Part shown: positions 11,395 to 24,500 of the stretch, one piece after another
How the letters are laid out: each line of letters begins with the position of its first letter
Numbering within the stretch: the first letter of the stretch is position 1
DNA from: Phoenix dactylifera
Lineage: Eukaryota > Streptophyta > Magnoliopsida > Arecales > Arecaceae
Length of the DNA stretch: 64,000 nucleotides
Direction: 5' to 3'
Assembly: GCF_009389715.1 (NCBI RefSeq)
Contig: NW_024067666.1
Coordinates: 289,001-353,000, forward strand
Translations under genes and position numbers: made by a program
Notes under the pieces: model-generated
The model's database searches: none
Told to the model about the DNA's origin: nothing
Seen by the model: only the letters and a program-made list of their open reading frames with translations

Positions 11395-12237
11395 GGGTTT
11401 GGTTGGGTTACGTTAGATTAGATTTCTAGAAATTATTTATTTTAAAAAATAATTATATAAAAAAATAAATTTTACCACATCTGATTAGTAAAAAAAATTA
11501 CTTCAAAAAATAGATTTGAAAAAAAAAATTATTATGTTTGGTTGGATATAATATTTTGTGGAAATATTGTAAAATTTCCAACAATATTTTTGAATAAATA
11601 ATTTAAGTAATAACTTTTTTTCTCACTCCATTTATTAGCTATTTCTAGCCTACTTCCATCAATATTGTCAATATTAGCTCTTTTGAATATTAAAATATAT
11701 TTATATAAGTTAATAAATATTTTTAAAGTAATTATACATATATTAAAAATATTTTTTGATTTTAAATAAAATTTAGTATGCTTTAATGTATAAATAAATA
11801 TAGTAATCATTAATAAATTCTATGTTAGATTTATTGATAATTAATAAATATTTATCAAGGAATATATGAATATATTAAATAAATATTATTAATCAATATA
11901 TTGATGTATTGATCATATGTTAATATAATATTCATATAATATATATGAATATAATTCATATTAATTATATAATATAATTAATATAATATTAATATAATAT
12001 AAGTGAGGGCATTTTCATTATAAAAATGATAATTTCATATTACTTCAATTCGATAATATTCCTGCATAGGAAAAGAAATACCACCCCTTTGGTGGTATCT
12101 ATCTTACATTATTTTTTAAAAACTTAGACATGAGACCTATTATTTATTTTACTATTTCTCTCATTTATTTTTCATATCAAATATGGTATTCTGACATGGA
12201 ATTTATTTTTTCATGCCAGATTAGCCCAAATAGACTC
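11395..12237. mobile_element. AT-rich PIF/Harbinger (Tourist)-like MITE candidate
   Basis: The ends GGGTTTGGTTGGGTTA and, in reverse complement, GAGTCTATTTGGGCTA are imperfect inverted repeats. Both flanks carry TAA (11392-11394 and 12238-12240), the usual 3-bp target of this superfamily. The inside is AT-rich and non-coding. About 840 bp is long for a MITE, and the repeat match is only moderate. Confidence 0.45.
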
Positions 12238-12670
12238 TAAAATCATAATCATCAAAAGGACTACATATTTTTTTTTTTTTTTGGCATGCGTGTTCTGCAT
12301 TGGAACTTGTTGACAAAGGCCAAACAACAAGGTATAAACTCCTCAAAGGCATGAGATGATACCTTGCAATAGTATGGCTCTCGTGTGCTTGTATAAAAGA
12401 AAGAAATACTTCAATCACAAGCTATGAACCCTTAAAACAAAACAATGCCAGGAGGAAAAAATGTATTATGAAAAGTGAAGATCATGAGAGTTTTGAGGAG
12501 GCTTAGAACTCCTATTTGTAAGAAGTTAAAAAAAAATCTAGTTTAGACAAAATACCAAGATGCAAAATGAGAGCAAAATCATGCTTGTATAAGCAATAAA
12601 AAGAAGTCAGTCCATGGTTCTTTTTTCTTGTCAAAGTTAATAAGATTACAACTTTATTCTACTATAACTA
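12238..12670. other. Intergenic, nothing recognised
   Basis: AT-rich sequence with no coding or repeat signal beyond short homopolymer runs. Confidence 0.4.
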
Positions 12671-12856
12671 GGGAAATTATATTCTGCATTGTGCGCACTA
12701 TGTGGCCATGTGCCACACCAATCACCGAGATGCATTCTTATGGGTCCCATTCATCATATGCTTTTCTTGGAGATTAGCCAACAAGAATGGACCTTGGTGA
12801 TATTCGACACGACGCACGACTACGTTGGTGAATGTAGTGCAGGATATAATTTCTTC
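12671..12856 (-). mobile_element. MITE family A, copy 1 (TA target, mariner-like)
   Basis: The ends GGGAAATTATATTCTGCA and, in reverse complement, GAAGAAATTATATCCTGCA form inverted repeats, and both sides have a TA dinucleotide. The inner part in reverse complement (AATGGGACCCATAAGAATG, then TGATTGGTG and GGCCACAT) matches the element at 33593-33744, so the two are members of one family in opposite orientation. A TA target suggests a Tc1/mariner (Stowaway-type) origin. Confidence 0.7.
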
Positions 12857-12980
12857 TATAATTGATGATTATTGATGGTGTACCAAAATATCAACGACAG
12901 TAAGATTCCAATGTTGATGAAGCTAAAAATTGATACAAGCCCAATCTCAAAACCAAACTCATGGCAAAAAACTTAGTTAA

Positions 12981-13004
12981 TCTCTCTTTCTCTCTCTCTC
13001 TCTC
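12981..13004. repeat. (CT)n microsatellite
   Basis: A short run of CT dinucleotides with one TTC interruption, in intergenic DNA. Confidence 0.8.
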
Positions 13005-13054
13005 ATCTGACTTTTGTTGTTTACAAATGCTTCATGTTGAAATTTAATTGGTAT

Positions 13055-14540
13055 TGTCACGCCCTAAACCCATCACCTAATCAACCATATGATAAGCTGC
13101 ATAAATCTTAAAGCAATGTCCTAAAATCATATAAGGCCATAATATGAACAAAGTTTTCAATAACTCCAAAAATTTAAATCAATAGTTTAATAGCCAAATA
13201 AATCCCCCATAATCAAATAATCAAACACATTCAATTATAAAATATTCAAATTTAATTTGGTATCAAAAAATAAACTAACTAACAAATGACTTCATTGTTC
13301 GAACTCCACATACAACCCCATCGAGGCTACTCATCCTGCAACTTCGAAAAGAAAAAAAAAGAGGTGGTGTGAGCTTTATAGCCCAGTAAAAATTTTCTAC
13401 ATTCACACCAATATATATAGTGAATTTAAAATAAATATTAACTATAAACTATATTAATATGCTGGCAAAAATTATAAAATTTTATACCAATTAATCAATA
13501 TAGCTCAAATAAATACATATAAATAAGTGTACTAAAATGCATGTCATAAAATATACAACTTATTCAAAAAAACATGTCACATATATTATTAGTCTTAATT
13601 TTTTGTTCAACATAGGTTTCATATATCTTATTCTATATTATTATCCATATTTTCAATCAATAATTATTTTTCTAATCCGAACTATCCATAGTCATGCTTT
13701 GGCCCATAACTTACAAATATAATTTCATGCTTTGGTCCGTGGTAGCAAACCATAATATCCATATTTTAGCTCGTGATGACAAATCAAAATATCATGATTC
13801 ATCCTATGATTGGCAATCTATAGTACCCCCACTTCGGTCTATGGTGGCAAATCAAAGTATCATGATTTGGCCCATGATTGGCAATCCATAAAAGGCTAGT
13901 CCGAATTCTTTTACTCAGCAATCAAATTATTCAATTTCGTCTGTGCGAGAGAAAATATAATTTTATAAAAAAATAATTTACTAAAATAAATTCAGAAGAT
14001 TGAAAAGAGCTTGCCTAAATCGAGAAGTATGATATACACTGCCCTAAGAACATAATTCGTCCCCTACATGTGGATACGAAATGATCTCGTCCTGAGGTAT
14101 AATAACCCGGCTCAGTCTGATCCTCCTCTACCGAGCATGATCGCTGGAGAGGCTTGACCCGACCGACTCTTTGAGTTGCCCAGAAAATAAAAGAATATAG
14201 AAAGTAGAAAGTTGAAAAATAAAAGAACTCTGCGTGTGGAAGAAATTCTGTGGAAATAGAGTACCAGTGAAAGAGAGATTGGATTCGATTAGGATTAATC
14301 CCAGAGGAGTCTATTTATAGACTTTATCCGAAGACCGAAGAGATGTGATAGTTCCGAAGATACATAATATTTCGGAAATACTGTATTAAGAGTCATAACT
14401 CTTCTGAAAGAGGCATCACACAAAAAAGATATTTTAAAATATTTAAAACAACTAAAGATTAGGGGATAAGAAAATTTAAATCTTTTTTAATTAAAACTCT
14501 AACAGAATTTGGTCATAATTCGTCGAAGCTAATTGGAAAA
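13055..14540. other. Possible decayed LTR sequence
   Basis: Begins with TGTCACGCCCTAAACCC, which resembles the start of some plant gypsy LTRs (TGTCACGCCC). It includes the degenerate tandem array at 13690-13890. There is no coding region and no second LTR in the window, and the right end is undefined. Confidence 0.3.
13690..13890. repeat. Degenerate tandem repeat (TTTGGYCCRTGGTRGCAAA type)
   Basis: Four or five related units contain TTTGGTCCGTGGTAGCAAA, TTTTAGCTCGTGATGACAAA, TTCGGTCTATGGTGGCAAA and a variant with ATGATTGGCAATC. Units are separated by ATAATATC or AAAGTATCATG. Confidence 0.65.
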
Positions 14541-17500
14541 TGCCATTGACAGAAAAAGGAAAAATCCTCAACTAGCTCCTATTTCATAACAAAGTCCTAA
14601 CAGGAGAAATCCTGAAAAACAAGGAAGATCCAAAGACCACAAAGCTGTCCATTATGTTGTTCTGAAAGCAAAACCGCAAATCATCTGTTTATCTCTTGCA
14701 GATACACAATGAAAATATGGTTGAAGATTCGGGAGAAACTTCATATCCCTAACCCTAGGACATCAATCGATGACGTGGAATCATTGATGAAACAATCTAC
14801 CGACCAGCATATCCGAGAGCGTGCTTGGATTGCCTAGCTTCAACAACCTATTGGACTCCATGGAAAGAGAGAAACAGAAGATTGCTCCATTCGAAGCCCT
14901 CTCAGAGAACATGATTTACCAACGGAGAATTTTTCTCCTAAACAACTAGACTTCATGTTACAAGGGGAAAGCTCAGCATGCAATGCTTGCGAGACATGAT
15001 CTCACCACTGAAAACAGTAGTATAACAAAAAAAAAAAAAAAAACGGAGGGTTTCAGGTTTCAGTTTCCACATAGTAACCATTTTCCCACAGACTTTTGTC
15101 TGAGGGTTGACACGAGGCCTCCAAAAATCTCAGTCAACTTAACCTATTGCGTAGATCGCTAGCTTAAGGGTGGTGCAACCCACTGCACATAATTTTCCTC
15201 TTTTTCAAAGCCACGCATGCACCACGTAAACGATGCCTCATCGAAAATATGGGCATGCATCCTTAGGGCTCTCCTTGTACATTATCAACTCTATTCAGTA
15301 AATTTCTGGGTGGTCATACCTCCCTTCTCATCAAAAGAAAAAAAAAAAAACCCGGCATCCTTGTTTATTGTGTTCAAACCAAAACTATGCATTCGATAAA
15401 AATCTGACACATTTTTATTTAAGAATTTTAAGCAATTATTGCTATATATTATTTGCACTTGACTGATATTTGTTAATGCATATATGCATAATAGCCATTC
15501 AAAGAATGACATATTGGTTAATCTTTTGATAGCTCCTTCTTCATGATTTTGTGAGGATTTCTTAACAGCTTGACAGAAAGAAAATTCGACCCACACCTGA
15601 CCACTCTCCAAAGTTTGCTTTAAACTTTGATCTCTATAGTTGATGAGGAGCTACTTTTGCCCTTTGAGCCATTAAATATTATGAAAGCTACTTTAGGTAG
15701 ATGTGGGAGATGCGTGGAGTCAATGCTTGGAGAAGGAACTAGATGCCCAAGAGGCAAGGATATATAGCATTCCACTAAGAGGGGCAGGCATCTGGATGAA
15801 ACATTAGATAATACTTATAAAGTTCCCATGAAGTTGTTGATGTGGCCTTCCGAGGTAACATAGCATGGTTGACATCGTTCCAAAAAGCCATTACTCTGTA
15901 ACTGGTTTAGTAACACAAGGAAGCACAGTACTTTCAGCTACAATTATTCTTCATTGGAGTTGTCAAGCGATGCACGGGGCTTGAAAATTAAGGATATTGG
16001 AATGCACTGGGAAATACAGATACACATTGATGAGTATTGATCAGAGGAGTCATGCTAGAAAAAGAAATTGAGATGTTTGTATTGGGAAAGGATTCTACAT
16101 GATAGAGGTGATATGGTTGAGAAAAATGTCTTATTTTTGGGAATGGAGATGGACCAGGCTTCTATCTTGTCTGTGAATGATCGCTTTGAGAGCTGTGTAA
16201 ATGGATGACCGAAGTTCGCGGTGCTTTAAGATTTGCATGGCTCACAATCTAATGGTCAATGTCGTGAAAGAAGATCAATCATTCTTCTATGTAAAAGGTA
16301 CAACCTGAAACTGTGGAGATACTAGTAACCACTGCTGACAATGTTGTCAAAGTAGAATTGACTTCAATGATTCATGAAAAACTCACACTTGAAACTATTT
16401 TTCAAACATCAATATTATTAATAATAACTTTAACTCTCACCTTGCTAATGTCTTATCCTCTACTTATTCTGCAACGAAAACACCTATTTTAAAGTTTGGG
16501 CAACAATTCTAGCAACTTAAGACAAACAAGTCTCTCTCTCAGTCATATATATATATATGTAGGAATTTTCATGATTTTAATTAGGTAGGTGCATTGCCTT
16601 GATGAAGCATTTGTCAACTCATGTATAATTGCATAAAAAAATACAAAAAATACCAATGATCAAGGTCCAACATGTCTATTTGCTCCTACCACCGATTATC
16701 ATACTATGTACATCAAGTACAAATGCTAGTGGAGGAGCAAATTTACAAATAACATGCCTATGTATAACTCTTTTTGCATAAAATTTTTGTGTTGCAGATT
16801 GGCTTAAAAAAATTTGTTTTGAGAGAAAGGGATATAGACACACTCACGCTATAATTATCTATATTCATATGTTTTGGTGTACGATCTAAGAATCGCATTT
16901 AGAATCTCTGACTGCCAAACAGAGAGGCGAAGCCATTGGGACAAATCCTAATTTTCAGTCTATATTAATATATGAAGCAAACCATTTTGAAAGACATTGA
17001 ACATTTAAACATGCTCTTATAAACTCACATCTTTTATTTTAAAAAAATAAAAAAAAATGGAGCAGCAGTTCAGGAATCTACAAAATCTTTGGAAAAAGAG
17101 CAATCACCTTAACTAAGAAAGCTTAATACATGACATAACCATGCATATTCCCTTTATATGCAATGTGTGTGTTTAATGTTTATCTACCAAGAGTGATCAA
17201 CCTATTTCTTTTTGCAAAAATCAAGACAATATACCCATTACAACCTAAATAAGATGAAATCTCTCCAATTCAATAATGTGGTGAATTTTAATATACAATT
17301 TGAAACCAACCATTCTGGTATAATATATGCACGCCTAACTAGGACAACCAAGAGAACCCACCACAGAACCCAATTTGTCTGAATTTTCAACAATTTAGCA
17401 TTTTGATAGCATGCACTCCAAAAACTCAGGAATTTACGTAGAAGGGCCCCACAGGCCAAACTATTAGACCAATTGAAACCTGCCGCGTACTCTAAAGCCT

Positions 17501-17712
17501 GCCGCTTGGACTCCAATTAACGTGTCATCGCCGTTCCCAGTGTCGCTTTCCGATTGGACGGCGCTTCCCTACTGGTGGGCCCGGCGCTATTCTTGGGTCA
17601 GCTCATCCCAACGGCGCCCCACTTCGACCCAGACTGGCAAACCGCCTCCGCAGGACCAATTTAATCACCCCACTTCCCCCACATCAAGCATCTGGAGCTC
17701 ACTCCTAAGCAA
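14541..17712. other. Intergenic, no gene recognised
   Basis: About 3.2 kb without a supported coding region. Short frames near 15300-15600 and 17240-17520 have no recognisable domain and are riddled with stops on extension. Confidence 0.4.
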
Positions 17713-18236
17713 GGGTGCAAACCGATCAGATCGGATTATGAGTGAACTGACCTAACTCTTAAATTTTAATTTTAATTTTAATTTTAGATCCAACCCAATA
17801 AAAGATCAGTTCCATCACTGCAATTTTTTGACCCAATAGGTTAATTAGATTGGATCGGATCCGAATTAGAGTTGGATCTATGTATAACTCAGATCTAACC
17901 TAAAAAATTCGGATTCAGTTCAGATTCAGGTCGAATTCGATTTGAGTCAATCCATCTATGACTTCAGAACTTGTTTTTACTCTTGTGGACTGCGACTTGC
18001 GAGCCTAAATAATTTTACAAATTTAGATCGGATCGAAAAGGAACGGATCATAAGATTGAAAATTCAAAATTATCCAAATTTTAAATAGATCAAATCGAGT
18101 TGGATTGGGTTAGAATTCAGTAAACCTAGATCCGACTCAACAAATGAAATGAGTCCAATTTTAAGACCTAATCCGATGTTATAGGTTTTCCAAAATAGGT
18201 TAGGTCGGATCTAAGCGGGTCGGACCGTAAGCATCC
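17713..18236. mobile_element. hAT-like remnant upstream of the membralin-like gene
   Basis: Starts GGGTGCAAACCG and ends, in reverse complement, GGATGCTTACGG (9 of 12 identical). The interior is full of GGATCGGAT, GGGTCGGA and CCAACCC words in both orientations, typical of small non-autonomous hAT elements. I did not find a matching 8-bp target duplication. It ends about 330 bp before the start codon at 18571, inside the probable promoter. Confidence 0.4.
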
Positions 18237-18360
18237 AATAAATGTGCAGACTTACCGCGAAACATCATCCGTTATCCTACCTCGCGCGGCACCCGACAGC
18301 ACCCATCGGCCGTTGATAACGCCCCCAGCTCGGCATAGTAAATATCGTTCGCTCGAGAGA

Positions 18361-18386
18361 TCCAGAGAGAGAGAGAGAGAGAGAGT
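18361..18386 (+). promoter_or_regulatory. (GA)n tract in the leader of the membralin-like gene
   Basis: A run of GAGAGA about 185 bp upstream of the start codon. GA/CT runs near plant transcription starts can bind BBR/BPC-type GAGA factors and act as core promoter elements. The same arrangement is seen before two other genes here. Confidence 0.5.
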
Positions 18387-18570
18387 GGGTGAGGGGTTGT
18401 CAATTAAAAGAGAGAGCACAAAGGGAGGAACAGGGTCGAATTGTCACTGGTCTGGCTTCTCTCTCGCGCTTTCTTGAAGCTTGAGGTTTTTGGGATTCTT
18501 CGATCGATCTGAAGGGAGATCGGCGGGGAGAAACCGTAGGACTTCTAGGGTTTTGAAAGGGGGTGGGTGG

Positions 18571-21500
18571 ATGGATCCCGAGCAGACCTTCCTCCGGGTC
18601 CACGCGCGGGTCTCGGGGATGCTGTCCCAGCTCCTGACGCCGAGGATCCGGCTGGCGCTCGAGTATGGGTACCTGGCCGTCGCCGTGGCGCTCTTCTGCT
18701 TGCTCGCCGTCATGCACGTTAATTTCGTGCAGCAGGTGAGGAAAGAGGGCTCTTTGCGGTTGTTCTATTGCCATTTTCCGTGATTCCTGCGGTTTTCTTT
18801 TTTATGACATTTTGGTGTAGGTTAGTGCATTTTCTTGCGGAATTCGTGTACTTTTGGTAGGAAGACGGTTTCTTGTTTGGAAAGTTAGGTGAATAGCGTT
18901 GAGATGTCATTGTTTTAATCTTACATAAACATATTTTATAGACTCTTTCGTGTAATTATGAACGTATGTCAGTTCTAGGATCTCTTAGAAAGCGCTACAT
19001 ATTGCTCTTTGATCTAAAGCCGTAATTGGCTCGACTTGGAAGCTGTTGTTCTCTTGACCTTTCTCCATCCTAATGCTCGAAGGGATTTTTTTTTTTGGAG
19101 GAACTGATGGTAGAAATTTTAAGCTATCAATGAAATGAATTATTCTATGCCTCTTTGAATGTTAATTTGTGATTGTAGTTGCTTTGAAATAAAGGTTGTA
19201 GATATGCTGCCTCTTTTTGAAATAAATATATATTTGTATTTTTCTTTAAAAAATGTCATCGAGGAAGGGTCAACTAACAACTATTAAAAATGACTATCTT
19301 CACCGAAGTCAATAGGTCTGCTATCAGTATAACTTACTGTTTTAGCGGTTTTCAGACCTCATATCACAGCGAGAACTCTATGGTTGTTTGATTTATTGGA
19401 ATACAGACCTACATAAACACATATAATGACCATATCCATCCATTTCCATTTGAAATGGAAAATTAGGTTTAGTTGCATACAGGTGGCATGGGTTTCTTTT
19501 CTCATGTAGAGCCAATGTACTAAGATTCTTCGGTTAGCATTTAGCAACACAGTAAAATAGTTGATGTTGATTTTATGTAGTTATTCATATAGGAGATTAC
19601 TATCCACTTATATTTAACACAATCTCCACTCTGCCGTCATAAGGGACAGAAATGATAACTAGAAGACGATGAAATACCATGGAAGGAGGAGAAGAGATGC
19701 TACTGTTCTGCTGTTTCCATCATCTGTCCTTAGTGAGAAACCTATAAATCCTACAGATGTTGTTTAACCACAAATCCTATCTGAACTCAATTATCGTCTT
19801 GAAGCCATATGAATTAGTGCAACTAGAGACACATTATGATCCAAAATGTGCCTTTCGAAGCTCAAATTGCCTCCACATTACATAGAGGACAAATTATTGT
19901 GCTCACCTCATAGAGTAACTTCTAGAAACTAAAAATAGTCTGACTTGTTGTAATAACATGTCTATATGGTATCACATAAAGGATTTCTATTTTGAAATTG
20001 TCTCTAACATAACTTATATGCCCATCCTCTAAGCAAGTTTCAATTCTGTTTACCATACCTACTGGAGGTGGCTACAGTATGCACCATATTGAGTATGTGC
20101 CAACAAAGGGTATCATTGCGTAAGGTAAATGCAGTGAACATGCTGTTGATATGACCTTTTCTTGGTTATTTTTAGATTTATATGATTTTGTGTATATATT
20201 TTGGAGTTCCATCCAAAATATCACAAAATCATTGATCTTGATCTTGTATTCATACTCTAATGCATAAATCTCATGATCAAACAATATTTAATCCTCATTG
20301 GCAAAATTTTCCTGTTGTTTTTAATTAAACACAAAAAATCCACTTGAATTTTTGAAGAAGTAAGGAAAAAGGAAGGAGGTAGAAGATTTACCTAGGTAGA
20401 ATGATTTGTAAACGGTGCTTTGATCTTGCAAGCCAATCTCCATAGGCAAACTTTCCTTCTCCTTCACTTTGTCCCACCTTCAAATGGTGGGGAATGATTG
20501 TAAAAGGGCTGTTTTAGTCATCTCATACCACTTGATTTGGGTCAGGTTCAGGCTAATCCAATCTTAATCTACCCCAGGCCACTTTATTGGTCTGGGGTAA
20601 ACCAATCTCAATTCGAGTGGTTCAGGTGCATTTTGGGCATTCTCCAAACTGGTGCCCCCTTGTATTGCCAAGGGATCAATCTAGTATGGTTTAATAGGAA
20701 TGTAATGCATCGACTAGTATCTCAAACCTTGCCTCTAAGATCATTCCCCATTTGTTGATAGAGATATCTTTAACTGGTTTGATATTTTGCTGTACAGTAA
20801 TAGAAATTTCCAATATTCTGACATCATGGTCCCACTTAATTGCTTGAAATTTTCTTCATTAGCTTTATACATGACTAGATCATAAGGGAAATGTCCAATT
20901 GTTCAGATCATTTTTCCCTTAAATAAATACTTGTGTTGTTAGTATACGAGATGAGATGGAGAACTGGGAGATCTGCTCAAAAATTGAGGATTTAGTTTGA
21001 GTGTAGCAGCTCACACAATAGATAACATTGATTTACCATAACTGTCAACAGGTTGCTTCTTTTATATAAAGTATAGCAATTCAAGGTATAAAAAGCATTA
21101 TTTTTATAATCCTTATTTGCATTTAACTTGCCAAAATGGAATTTTTGTGCATTTCTATTGCATTCAGAAAAGGATTAGACAAGATATTTTGATGGCTAAG
21201 AAAGACTCTTTCCAAGTTTGTGGTAAAATATAACTTTGTGGACAATCCTATGATGTGAATTACTTTGTCATGAGGAAATTGCAGTAGAAATATTTCTTTT
21301 CCAGATTCCAGAGTTGGATAGGTCCAATCTTTGATGAGTTGGATTCACATTGATTTTCACTTAATAAAGTACATAATATTTGTTGGTATTATGATATATG
21401 TCCTGTTACTCTTTATTCTCAAGATTTCTGCACTTCATTTTTATCTGTACTTTTTTTCCATTTTAATATATCCTTATTTTAGCAAGTTCTAATGCCTATA

Positions 21501-24500
21501 AGTCAATATATTGAATACAAGAAGGAGACTGCAGGTGCACGGGGTGGATTGGAAGATGTGAGGGTTTGTGAACCCTTTGGGTGTTATTTCACAGTTTGTT
21601 CAAAAATATTATTAACCTACTGAAATTAAGCATTATAGTGTTTATACAGTCTGTCTTTAATTGTGATTTTCTTTTACTAAAGTTACTTCAAATGGTGAAT
21701 CTAATCATACCCTTGTTACATGTCATTATATAATAATAAATTTGTATTACATTTATCTAATATGTGAACTTCTAATGCATAGAAGATAGCTACTTTAAAA
21801 AATTATGATTCTTAATAATTGTCATTAATTATCATAATTGACTTTTTAGAACCTCTAAATGAATATATGATTTCTTTTGCATGTGAAGCCGGGTTGTTCA
21901 AGCGAGTTTTCTGGAGTTGAATTTACCGAAGCTCAACTTGTCCAGATAAAGGTACATGTTGATGTTTGTTCTCCTTCTGTCTCAGCATTATGCTCTTATT
22001 GTACTTTCGAGCATTACACCTGATATTTGCTTGATCATATATTTATGTAGAGATGTGCTTATCATTGTCTCTGGATGTTGCATTTGCAATTTTATAGGGT
22101 GCACTCCTAGATTCACTTGTTCACAGGCTTTTCCTTCAAAAAAATGTCTTGCATCCTTGTGGACACTTAATTGTTTCTTGCTTTTTTGGTTTCTGCTGTT
22201 CGCACTTGTATTCTTCTTTCTGAAGCTTATATTTCTTACCTTTCTATAAAATGCGGTTATTATGCCCTTTGCAGATAATCAGTGGGGGTCTGTGGGGTCA
22301 GAGCGCAGCCGACCGGAACATTGTGGAATTCCAGAAACAGGATACTTTGACTGAGAACTCCAAAATTCCAGAAGTGAATGGAGATGAGTTCACAATCTTG
22401 ACAGCCAAGTTTTGGTCAAACTGGTTAGGTTCAGGTGCTAGAAGGAGCAAATTGATATTTAGATCTTGGAAGAGTGACAAAGAGTTTCTTGAGCCTCAAT
22501 TGGATAATGCAGCTGATAGTAGCATCAGCAAAGCTGGTTCGGATGAGACAGATATTGAAGCTAGTACAGAAGGTCATAAAGGCCTCCCTTTATCTGCTAG
22601 AGAGTCATTAAAAGCAGCACCTTTTCATTTCTTTACTAAGTGGCGCATGCGTTTTGTTTCCTTCTGGAAAAATGTAAAGCAGTTTTCTCAGAGCACCTTT
22701 CAATTATTGGTGAGAACCTTGATCAGATGTTTCCTCTGAATCGCATCTTGTGAAAAATCCTTTCCTATGATCGGAAAATATAAATTACTATGCACAAGCA
22801 TACTAACTTAATTCCAGCTGGTAAACCAGCTGGTTAACAAAAGAATATTTGCAATCTAAAGTTCATAGAATTATTTCTAAAAGATAAAAGGTCCAATTGT
22901 GGAGAAGCAATATCTCATCTTATGTGAAAAGTTTGTTCCAAATCATATACCATGCAAATAACATACTTCTGATCTAAATTGATTTCGTTCTAATGCAATG
23001 TCAACATATGTTACAGTCTCAAGCTTTGACTAGAATTACTTATATGGTTACGTACAATGATTATAGTCCTAGTAGGATGTACCGCAGGATGTCAAGATGG
23101 GGCGTCATCCTAAGTGTCAGGACAGGACCATCTGGCAGTCGTCTCGGCATCCTGTTTGGCATATCCTAGGACATCCCTTGACCTAAGTGTTGGGATATGC
23201 AGGACTGCAGCACATCTCGTTACATGGAAAAAATTGGGATGCCCCATTCCACAAGATATGAATCATTGGTTATATAGATGCTACTGGGTTTGTTTTTCAT
23301 GCTGATATGCCTCTGTTGGCACAAATATTGTCTGTATATGTGAATGCTTGCATGATTGCTTTTTGCGTTCTCATGAATGAGCGAGTGTATGCACATATTC
23401 ATGAGAAGGCGTGCATGTATCTGTCCTGCATGTTCATCTGCATGCTATGGTGATTGTTGTCTCTTTTTATGGAAAAACTTTGGTGTCTAGGGTTATTAAA
23501 TAACAAAACATATCCACTTGTGTGGCAGTTGACTAGTTGAGACAACAATCCTTTTGAGCATAGCAAAAAACATTGGACATGAGGATCTGTTGCTCTTGCA
23601 TATGATCAATTTATTGGGTATGCCAATAAGCATAGACAGCCACATAATTCACCTCCGATTTGTACACACAGAGACTATAGCTTGTGCCACTTATTTTACA
23701 TGCCAATTGCATTCACTCAAATGAATCATTCACAATTCTTGTTTTTTCTGCTTCAATATCCTTCTTAAGATTAAAAGTTCTCAGTTGTTGACAAAAATAA
23801 TAAATTGCTAGGTTCTATTGTTTATATCATTTAATTTTGAAAGCGTAGAATTCATTAGCTCTAGTTGATCTTTGTTTCATTGCGGAGTACAAGATATTCT
23901 TTTTATTCTGAAGCCTAACTTTTGAACTACAGACTGCTGCAAGGTGGAATGAGTCTTTTGATATTTCAAAGTGCTTACAAGTGCTTCACATGGAACATCT
24001 TAGCTCATTGATAGGTAAACACTATTATAATTTCATCTATAATAACCTTTTCCTTGTTAGTTGGGTGAATGTTTTCAGAATATGCCATTTTGTGTGTGTA
24101 TAGTATTTTTTTGACCTCACAAGACACTTTTACACATCTAATGGACCAATGTAGTGTTAATCTACCATATTTTATTGATTCTTGTCACTCACTTCCTTAG
24201 GTTGCTGCAGATACTGTGTCTTTTGGTAAATAGGAAGTGGTTCCTTTGTTACATGTTCATTCATTTTGTTTAACTTCTGGCTAAGTTGTGATGCTTATTG
24301 CAGTGCAGTGGCTTGAGAAGAGAAGCAAAGCATTTGAGCCAACATATCTATACGCTGCGGAGAAGGTAATTTGCTTTGCTTATTCACTTTTCCTTAATGA
24401 TCATGCATTAACTTCAAAGAAAACTGTATTCTTCTAAAAGCTTGCTATCATCACTGCTCTTAATGATTACAAACATGTCTTCTGGAGTGTTGCATGAGTT

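Noticed and set aside
15291..15611. 106-codon minus-strand frame in intergenic DNA
   Set aside because: It has no recognisable domain, splice context or neighbouring exons, and poly-T/poly-A tracts lie inside it.
21482..21560. Possible extra exon in intron 1 of the membralin-like gene (QVLMPISQYIEYKKETA)
   Set aside because: Exons 18571-18735 and 21889-21951 already join in phase to a sensible sequence, and the extra piece has no clear family match. Transcript data could change this.
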